NCBI GenBank assembly: GCA_013205155.1 | Contig: JABMMT010000079.1 | Location: forward strand, 1 to 5,111 | Length of the DNA stretch: 5,111 bases | DNA from: Betaproteobacteria bacterium | GTDB taxonomy: Bacteria > Pseudomonadota > Gammaproteobacteria > Burkholderiales > Burkholderiaceae | Reading direction: 5' to 3' | Shown here: positions 1-5,111 of the stretch, piece after piece | Layout of the letters: each line of letters begins with the position of its first letter | How positions within the stretch are numbered: position 1 is the stretch's first letter | The notes under the pieces: model-generated | Seen by the model: only the letters and a program-made list of their open reading frames with translations | Told to the model about the DNA's origin: nothing | Databases searched by the model: none | Translations under genes and position numbers: made by a program

Positions 1-2
1 AT

Positions 3-155
3 CTACATGTGTGGGAAATGACACCAAGTTATCCAGCCATGATAGGCAATATCGAAATTTCCATGATGCAAGACTGGCCCAAAATCATGACTCGTATCAA
101 TACAATGTTGCTCGATAAACATGGGATTGATCATGTGACCTTGCAACCAGAGGAG
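3..155 (+). other. CDF-type cytoplasmic domain segment within the fused frame
   Basis: This is the part of the preceding frame that resembles the C-terminal ferredoxin-like domain of cation diffusion facilitators (CzcD/YiiP type). The signs are the opening LHVWEM, a strand reading AMIGNIEIS, a helix over DWPKIMTRINTMLLDKHG, and the closing strand GIDHVTLQPEE. In many CDF proteins the middle strand reads 'AHV' or similar, with a His; here that place is Asn. The domain normally mediates dimerisation and metal-responsive regulation of the transporter. The transmembrane part would lie to the left of the window. The assignment is from remembered family patterns, not a search. Confidence 0.7.
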
Positions 156-1073
156 ATTGGTTCTGCTAATAAGCTTGATCCTGCAGATACCCCTAAAACT
201 GGTAGTGGTCAGATTCATCATGGGGATACCTTTTATGTAGAGTGCAGTAATGGTGAGAGTGAACATCGAATGGCCTATCACGCATGGGGAGACCCTTCAA
301 ATACTCAGGTCTTAATCTGTGTGCATGGCTTAACTCGGCGGGGCAGTGATTTCAAAACCTTAGCTCAAGCAATGTGCCAAGACTTTTATGTTGTTTGCCC
401 AGATGTGGTGGGTCGAGGCCACTCTGATCGTTTATCAAATCCAATACAGTACGCGGTTCCTCAGTATGTGGCTGATATGACCCAGTTGGTAAAGCATCTT
501 GGCGCTGCGCAGATCAACTGGTTTGGTACCTCTATGGGAGGATTAATTGGTATGGTGTATGCAGCTATGCCAAATTCACCTATTCGTAAAATGTTGATTA
601 ATGATGTAGGTCCACGTATTGAGCCAGAAGCGATTGCACGTCTTGGTTCCTATGTTGGCCAAGCTTTTTCCTTTTCCAATCGTGCAGATGCGCTAGAAAA
701 GTTAAATGAGATATGCGCTACATTTGGTGATCACACTCTAGAAGAATGGGAAACCTATAACGGTCCGATGTTAGTTCAGCGTGATGGAAAATGGGTAATG
801 CATTACGATCCAGATATTGCTGTGCCATTTGCTTCTGTTAACCCCATGATAGCCAAGGCAGGCGAGATGGCGATGTGGCATGTGTTTAAGCAAATCCACA
901 TTCCAATCTTGATCACACGTGGCGGAGATTCAGACTTACTTTCCGCTGCTACGGTTGCAGAAATGTGCAAGAGCAACCCTTATGCACGTAGTATTGAAAT
1001 ACCAAATGTGGGTCATGCCCCTGCGTTTGTAAAAGCAGAACAAATTGCGCTAGCAAAAGAATTCTTCGGATAA
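3..1073 (+). CDS. CDF transporter C-terminal domain fused in frame to an alpha/beta-hydrolase (5' partial)
   Basis: Numbering is from the GTG at 9. The frame is open to the left edge and begins Leu-His-Val-Trp-Glu-Met, which matches the start of the cytoplasmic domain of CDF metal exporters (family pattern 'DLHVW'). Residues to about 49 continue that domain, ending GIDHVTLQPEE. A polar linker (50-72) leads to a full alpha/beta-hydrolase: first strand at 74-80, oxyanion-hole HG at 106-107, nucleophile elbow GTSMGG with Ser175, probable acid Asp309 in GGDSDLLS, and His336 in NVGHAP. The cap region lies around 200-290. Sequence type suggests an esterase or related carboxyl-ester/amide hydrolase; the substrate cannot be told. 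No signal peptide or membrane helix is visible in this part; if fused, the enzyme would sit on the cytoplasmic face below the transporter. Alternative: two proteins, with the hydrolase starting at ATG 270, but that would drop the first beta strand and has no well-spaced ribosome site. The gene ends 16 bases before relA. The hydrolase identity is firm; the fusion is likely but its upstream half lies outside the window. Confidence 0.8.
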   Translation, partial: LHVWEMTPSYPAMIGNIEISMMQDWPKIMTRINTMLLDKHGIDHVTLQPEEIGSANKLDPADTPKTGSGQIHHGDTFYVECSNGESEHRMAYHAWGDPSNTQVLICVHGLTRRGSDFKTLAQAMCQDFYVVCPDVVGRGHSDRLSNPIQYAVPQYVADMTQLVKHLGAAQINWFGTSMGGLIGMVYAAMPNSPIRKMLINDVGPRIEPEAIARLGSYVGQAFSFSNRADALEKLNEICATFGDHTLEEWETYNGPMLVQRDGKWVMHYDPDIAVPFASVNPMIAKAGEMAMWHVFKQIHIPILITRGGDSDLLSAATVAEMCKSNPYARSIEIPNVGHAPAFVKAEQIALAKEFFG

Positions 1074-1089
1074 TTAGCAATGATTGCCA

Positions 1090-3117
1090 ATGGCCAATAC
1101 TTCTAGTAAATTAGTAAAAGCTACTAGCATCATTGATGCATGGTACGGCGAGCCAGCAGAAATCCATGCTGCTGGTGTTTTGCAAATATTACAATCCCTC
1201 AATTTAGACGAAGCCACCTTAATTGCAGCAAAAAATATTGCCCGGACTCATGGTAAAGAAGCTCTCATTAAACTCATTGGTGAGGAGCCAGCTAAATTAT
1301 TAATCAGTTATCGTGGCTTACGTCAAGCGCAGGCAAAGTTAGTCCGCGATGATGGAGGTCTCAGTGTAGTCGGTCAAGAAGAGATGCTACGTAAAATGCT
1401 ATTGGCATTTGGCGATGATCTGCGTGTTGTATTGATTTATCTAGCATCACGATTACAAACCCTACGTTGGGTGGCGCAGGAAAAAATGGCAATGCCTGCC
1501 GCATGGGGACAAGAGATTCTCAATATCGATGCTTCCTTAGCTAATCGTTTAGGCATCTGGCAAATGAAGTGGGAGATGGAGGATTTAGCCTTTAGGGCCC
1601 TATCTCCAGAAACCTATCGCGAGATCGCCGATATGCTAGATGCGAAACGGATTGAGCGTCAATCATTTATTGACCAAATCGTGGCTCAACTCAAGGCAGA
1701 ATTAAACTCAGCACACATAAAGGGTGAGGTGATCGGTAGGCCTAAACATATCTACAGTATTTGGAAGAAGATGCAAGGCAAGTCTTTAGACTTTGCCAAC
1801 CTTTATGACGTTAGAGCATTTAGGGTGCTCGTTGCAGATGTGAAAGCGTGTTATGCCGTTTTAGGAATCGTACATAACGTATGGCAACCTGTGCCTCGAG
1901 AGTTTGATGACTATATTGCACGGCCTAAGCTGAACGGTTATCAATCCCTTCACACAGTCGTGATGAATGAAGAGAGTAATGCATTTGAAGTTCAGGTGCG
2001 CACCCAAGAGATGCACCAACAGGCTGAATTTGGTTTAGCAGCCCATTGGCGCTATAAGGAAGGTGCTTATGTGGGTATGGCTACACCCCCTAATCTTGTT
2101 AAGACAAACAAGTCAAATGTTGCTCATCAAGCAGGAACGCATAGTCCAGAGGTTGCGTACGAACGGCAGATCGCTTGGGCTAGACAGCTGATCTCGTGGA
2201 AAGACGATGCTTGGGAGCAACTCAAACATCATGAAATAGATGACCATATTTATGTGCTGACCCCCTTGGGAAAAGTCATTTCCTTAGAGAAAGGCTCAAC
2301 ACCAATCGACTTTGCCTATGCAGTTCACACTAAGCTTGGTCATCGTTGTCGTGGTGCACGTGTAGATGGAGCGATGGTTCCACTGGGAACTTCATTGCAA
2401 AATGGCCAAACAGTTGAAATTATTGCCGTCAAAGATGGTGGCCCATCGCGTGATTGGATAAGTCCAGATAAACACTATTTGCAATCTCAAAGAGCTCGTC
2501 AAAGAGTGCGGGCTTGGTTTAATGCCCTTGACGATGAAGAAGGTGGTCAGGCTGCAAAGGTAGTTGAAGCAAAGTCTGAAATGACCCCTGAGATAAAGCC
2601 CGCCACTACAGAAATTATTCTGCGTAGTAGCAGTAGAAAAAGTGCTCAAAGTGGAGATGTCTTGGTAGTTGGCGTTGATTCATTGCTTACCCAATTAGCG
2701 CGTTGCTGCAGACCAGTGCCACCCGATGCCATTGCTGGATTTGTAACACAGGGACGAGGTATTTCAATTCATCGGCGCTCTTGTAAAACTTTTAGAGGTC
2801 TTTTAGACAGAGCACCAGAGCGCGTGATACAAACTGCTTGGACATCTACAACTACAAAGTCAACGCTATCTGATGATCAAAAGCGAGTGTTTCCAGCAGA
2901 TTTAGTCGTCACAGGATTAGATCGACCTGAACTCATGCGAGAGTTATTTGAGATTCTCACTAGGCAGGGTGTGCATGTCGTTGATTTGCGTAAATCAGCC
3001 AAAAAAGGGCTTGCTCAGATCCTTTTGACGATTGAGGTGAGGGATTCTGAAGTGCTTCGACTAGTACAAAATAGCCTGGAAGAGGTCAAAGGGGTCACCC
3101 AAGTGCGCCGCCGGTGA
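1090..3117 (+). CDS. relA: RelA, ribosome-associated (p)ppGpp synthetase
   Basis: RelA transfers pyrophosphate from ATP to GDP or GTP when uncharged tRNA occupies the ribosomal A site, starting the stringent response. Numbered from ATG 1090 (675 aa): a pseudo-hydrolase region (about 25-170) lacks the HD and HDxxED-type motifs of bifunctional Rel/SpoT. The synthetase (about 200-325) carries GRPKHIYSIWKKM at 216-228, LYDVRAFRV at 238-246, the RelA-type acidic motif EFDD at 271-274, NGYQSLHTVV at 282-291 and EVQVRT at 300-305. A linker follows, then the TGS domain (386-446, with AVHTKLGHRC), a helical stretch, a zinc-finger region (CC 539-540, His561, Cys565) and a C-terminal ACT domain (604-675). 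The protein is shorter than E. coli RelA (744 aa), with part of the loss in the N-terminal region. TTG at 1084 is an alternative start two codons upstream; ATG is preferred. Neither has a strong ribosome site, and the start lies 16 bases after the hydrolase stop, so coupled translation is likely. It ends with tandem stops, TGA then TAA. Confidence 0.95.
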   Translation: MANTSSKLVKATSIIDAWYGEPAEIHAAGVLQILQSLNLDEATLIAAKNIARTHGKEALIKLIGEEPAKLLISYRGLRQAQAKLVRDDGGLSVVGQEEMLRKMLLAFGDDLRVVLIYLASRLQTLRWVAQEKMAMPAAWGQEILNIDASLANRLGIWQMKWEMEDLAFRALSPETYREIADMLDAKRIERQSFIDQIVAQLKAELNSAHIKGEVIGRPKHIYSIWKKMQGKSLDFANLYDVRAFRVLVADVKACYAVLGIVHNVWQPVPREFDDYIARPKLNGYQSLHTVVMNEESNAFEVQVRTQEMHQQAEFGLAAHWRYKEGAYVGMATPPNLVKTNKSNVAHQAGTHSPEVAYERQIAWARQLISWKDDAWEQLKHHEIDDHIYVLTPLGKVISLEKGSTPIDFAYAVHTKLGHRCRGARVDGAMVPLGTSLQNGQTVEIIAVKDGGPSRDWISPDKHYLQSQRARQRVRAWFNALDDEEGGQAAKVVEAKSEMTPEIKPATTEIILRSSSRKSAQSGDVLVVGVDSLLTQLARCCRPVPPDAIAGFVTQGRGISIHRRSCKTFRGLLDRAPERVIQTAWTSTTTKSTLSDDQKRVFPADLVVTGLDRPELMRELFEILTRQGVHVVDLRKSAKKGLAQILLTIEVRDSEVLRLVQNSLEEVKGVTQVRRR

Positions 3118-3135
3118 TAAACTCTACGGCTGTAT

Positions 3136-3212
3136 AGGCTCGTAGCTCAGCTGGTTAGAGCACCACCTTGACATGGTGGGGGTCGTTGGTTCGAGTCCAA
3201 TCGAGCCTACCA
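3136..3212 (+). tRNA. tRNA-Val (anticodon GAC)
   Basis: The cloverleaf folds completely by eye. The acceptor stem AGGCTCG (3136-3142) pairs with CGAGCCT (3202-3208). The D stem is GCTC/GAGC (3145-3148 with 3158-3161). The anticodon stem is CCACC/GGTGG (3163-3167 with 3175-3179), with loop TTGACAT and anticodon GAC at 3170-3172, which reads GUC and GUU valine codons. The variable loop has 5 bases. The T stem is GTTGG/CCAAT (one G-T pair) with loop TTCGAGT. The discriminator is A, and CCA is encoded at 3210-3212. The gene starts 18 bases after the relA stop with no convincing promoter between, so it is probably cut out of the relA transcript. Confidence 0.97.
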
Positions 3213-3227
3213 ACGAATAAGACCCAA

Positions 3228-3266
3228 AGAGGCGCGGATGCTCAACAGCTGCCGCGCTTTCTTTTT
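3228..3266 (+). terminator. Rho-independent terminator after relA and tRNA-Val
   Basis: GCGCGG at 3232-3237 pairs perfectly with CCGCGC at 3252-3257, and the outer pairs G3231-T3258, A3230-T3259 and G3229-T3260 can extend the stem. Inside the 14-base loop, GCT (3240-3242) can pair with AGC (3247-3249) around a CAAC tetraloop. The stem runs straight into TTTCTTTTT (3258-3266). It lies 15-20 bases after the tRNA CCA end and 48 bases before thrS, so it would end the upstream transcript. Confidence 0.8.
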
Positions 3267-3305
3267 GTAGATCGATGTATTAAATGCAGTTCAGTAAATT
3301 AAGAT

Positions 3306-3309
3306 GGAG
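3306..3309 (+). promoter_or_regulatory. Ribosome binding site of thrS
   Basis: GGAG lies five bases before the ATG at 3315. It supports that start, which also places the TGS domain at the very N-terminus as in other threonyl-tRNA synthetases. An out-of-frame ATG at 3304 overlaps the site but stops after six codons (TAG at 3322). Confidence 0.75.
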
Positions 3310-3314
3310 TCATC

Positions 3315-5111
3315 ATGCTTGTAGTTACTCTGCCCGATGGATCAAAACGTGAGTTTGAGGCTCCCGTTCGTGTAGCGGAGGTCGCCAAAAGCATTGGAAG
3401 TGGTCTTGCAAAAGCCGCATTAGGCGGGATTGTTGATGGCAAGATGGTAGATACCAGCTTTCTCATTGATCAAGATAGTCAACTGACCATCATTACCGAT
3501 AAAAGCCCAGAAGCTCTCGAAATAGTCCGTCATTCCACGGCCCACTTACTAGCTTATGCTGTTAAAGAACTATTCCCTGAAGCGCAAGTAACGATTGGTC
3601 CAGTGATAGAGAACGGTTTTTATTACGACTTCTCCTATCATCGCCCATTTACGCCAGATGATTTGCAAGCGCTTGAGAAAAAAATGACTGAGCTCGCTAA
3701 AAAAGATGAGCCAGTAGTGCGTAGCGTATTGCCGCGTGATGATGCTGTGAAATATTTTAAGAATCAAGGCGAGCATTACAAAGCAGAAATTATTGCGAGC
3801 ATTCCTCAGAATGAAGATGTCTCTTTGTATGCAGAAGGTCAGTTCACTGATTTATGTCGTGGCCCTCACGTTCCATCAACTGGTAAGTTAAAGGTCTTTA
3901 AGCTCATGAAGCTTGCTGGCGCTTACTGGCGTGGCGATAGCAAGAATGAGATGTTGCAACGTATTTATGGCACTGCATGGTTACGTAAAGAAGATCAAGA
4001 CGCTTATTTGCATATGCTCGAAGAATCTGAGAAGCGTGATCATCGACGTCTGGGTAAGCAGCTCGATTTATTCCATTTTCAGGAAGAGGCTCCCGGTTTA
4101 ATTTTCTGGCATCCAAAAGGCTGGTCGATTTGGCAAGCAGTAGAGCAATATATGCGTCGCGTATATCAGCAAGAGGGTTATCTGGAAGTGAAAGCCCCTC
4201 AAATTTTGGATCGTACGTTGTGGGAAAAATCTGGTCACTGGGAAAACTATAAAGAAAATATGTTCACGACTGAGTCGGAAAATCGGGCATATGCATTAAA
4301 GCCGATGAACTGTCCTGGCCACGTACAAATTTATAACTCTGGTTTACACAGTTATCGCGAGTTACCATTGCGTTTTGGCGAGTTTGGCCAATGTCACCGC
4401 AATGAACCATCAGGTGCACTGCATGGCTTGATGCGCGTGCGTGGTTTTACACAAGATGACGGTCATATTTTTTGTACCGAAGATCAGATTCAGTCAGAAG
4501 TAGCTAATTTTGATAAAGCAGTTCGCGCTGTTTATCAAGATTTTGGTTTTACTGAAGTTGCCGTCAAATTGGCTCTGCGTCCAGCAAAGCGAGTGGGAGA
4601 TGATGCAATTTGGGATAAGGCGGAAGAAGCACTGCGCGGTGCATTAAGGGCATCTGGCCAAGAATGGGAAGAATTGCCTGGTGAGGGTGCATTTTATGGA
4701 CCGAAGATCGAATATCACTTAAAGGACTCGATTGGGCGAACTTGGCAATGTGGCACGATTCAGGTCGATTTCTCGATGCCAGATCGTCTTGGGGCGGAAT
4801 ATGTGGCTGAAGATAATAGCCGCAAGACACCAGTCATGCTCCATAGGGCAATTGTGGGCTCCTTAGAGCGTTTTATTGGTATTTTGATTGAAAATCATGC
4901 TGGAAATATGCCGGTTTGGCTTGCTCCGACTCAGGCCGTAGTCCTTAATATCTCTGGAAATTCCGCTGCGTATGCACAAAAAGTCCAGCAAATGCTGAAA
5001 AAACAAGGGTTTAGAGTCGAATCTGATTTGCGGAACGAGAAAATTACGTATAAAATACGCGAGCACGCATTACAGAAGATCCCATTTTTGCTAGTTGTAG
5101 GTGATAAAGAG
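3315..5111 (+). CDS. thrS: Threonyl-tRNA synthetase (3' partial)
   Basis: This cytoplasmic class II enzyme charges tRNA-Thr with threonine using ATP. The 599 residues visible run, without a stop, to the right edge; E. coli ThrRS has 642, so about 40 residues of the anticodon-binding domain are missing. Domains in order: TGS (1-62); editing domain (about 64-225), with the serine-clearing signature HSTAH (His73, His77) and CRGPH (Cys181, His185); catalytic core (about 240-530); and the start of the anticodon-binding domain (from about 535, PVWLAPTQ). The catalytic zinc ligands are all present: Cys333 in MNCPGH, His384 in DDGH and His510 in MLHRA. Motif 2 is FGQCHRNEPSGALHG (357-371) and motif 3 is HRAIVGSLERFIG (510-522). 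The start ATG has GGAG five bases upstream. The gene follows a terminator and so probably has its own promoter in the 48-base gap, though none is clear. In related bacteria infC, rpmI and rplT usually follow; they are not in the window. Confidence 0.97.
   Translation, partial: MLVVTLPDGSKREFEAPVRVAEVAKSIGSGLAKAALGGIVDGKMVDTSFLIDQDSQLTIITDKSPEALEIVRHSTAHLLAYAVKELFPEAQVTIGPVIENGFYYDFSYHRPFTPDDLQALEKKMTELAKKDEPVVRSVLPRDDAVKYFKNQGEHYKAEIIASIPQNEDVSLYAEGQFTDLCRGPHVPSTGKLKVFKLMKLAGAYWRGDSKNEMLQRIYGTAWLRKEDQDAYLHMLEESEKRDHRRLGKQLDLFHFQEEAPGLIFWHPKGWSIWQAVEQYMRRVYQQEGYLEVKAPQILDRTLWEKSGHWENYKENMFTTESENRAYALKPMNCPGHVQIYNSGLHSYRELPLRFGEFGQCHRNEPSGALHGLMRVRGFTQDDGHIFCTEDQIQSEVANFDKAVRAVYQDFGFTEVAVKLALRPAKRVGDDAIWDKAEEALRGALRASGQEWEELPGEGAFYGPKIEYHLKDSIGRTWQCGTIQVDFSMPDRLGAEYVAEDNSRKTPVMLHRAIVGSLERFIGILIENHAGNMPVWLAPTQAVVLNISGNSAAYAQKVQQMLKKQGFRVESDLRNEKITYKIREHALQKIPFLLVVGDKE

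Noticed and set aside
3..281. Minus-strand frame of 92 codons opposite the CDF-like segment
   Set aside because: It lies opposite the better supported + frame, has no recognisable motif, and is explained as a shadow.
270..1073. Separate hydrolase gene starting at ATG 270
   Set aside because: It would remove the first beta strand (about 228-248). The nearest purine-rich stretch, GGTGAGAG at 252-259, has its GGTGA core too far from the start. It is kept only as an alternative to the fusion.
2392..2649. Minus-strand frame inside relA
   Set aside because: It falls opposite the TGS-to-zinc-finger coding sequence; composition is cysteine/phenylalanine rich without a domain, typical of an antisense shadow.
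3136..3212. tRNA gene as an integration site for a mobile element
   Set aside because: No integrase, no repeat of the tRNA 3' end and no foreign-looking sequence follows; thrS comes directly after the terminator.
3267..3314. Possible thrS promoter (TATTAA at 3278-3283)
   Set aside because: No -35 element lies at a suitable distance, and other AT-rich hexamers in the gap fit equally poorly, so no promoter can be placed.
3267..3314. T-box, attenuator leader or ThrRS operator hairpin before thrS
   Set aside because: The 48-base leader is too short for a T-box, holds no run of Thr codons, and I find no tRNA-Thr-like anticodon hairpin in it.
3570..5066. Four minus-strand frames and one + frame (3913-4101) within thrS
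   Set aside because: thrS is intact across this whole stretch with its editing and catalytic motifs, so the others are shadows.

Overview
The window looks like a housekeeping stretch of a betaproteobacterial chromosome, most likely Burkholderiales and possibly close to Polynucleobacter. This rests on the protein families, the order relA / tRNA-Val / thrS, and a moderate, slightly AT-leaning base composition judged by eye. No database search was possible, so the taxon is an inference. All genes lie on the + strand and coding is nearly continuous. I see no insertion sequence, phage, CRISPR or toxin-type content.

Layout: (1) 3-1073 is an open frame cut by the left edge. Its first ~50 residues read like the cytoplasmic C-terminal domain of a cation diffusion facilitator (CDF) metal transporter. 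With no stop codon it continues through a ~20-residue linker into a complete alpha/beta-hydrolase with a visible Ser-Asp-His triad. This apparent CDF-hydrolase fusion is the most unusual item here. (2) 1090-3117 is relA, a RelA-type (p)ppGpp synthetase with a shortened, non-catalytic N-terminal pseudo-hydrolase region and intact synthetase, TGS, zinc-finger and ACT regions. (3) 3136-3212 is tRNA-Val with anticodon GAC and an encoded CCA. (4) 3228-3266 is a hairpin plus T-tract, a good candidate intrinsic terminator. (5) 3315-5111 is thrS, threonyl-tRNA synthetase, cut by the right edge with roughly 40 C-terminal residues missing.

How they fit together: the hydrolase frame, relA and the tRNA are spaced by only 16 and 18 bases, with no convincing internal promoter, so they probably form one read-through transcript that ends at the terminator. 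thrS then starts a separate unit with a short leader and a good ribosome binding site. RelA senses uncharged tRNA on the ribosome, and its neighbours are a tRNA gene and an aminoacyl-tRNA synthetase gene, so the segment is centred on tRNA charging and the stringent response. I found no clearly new biological system. The fusion protein and the relA-tRNA transcript are the points that merit a second look.
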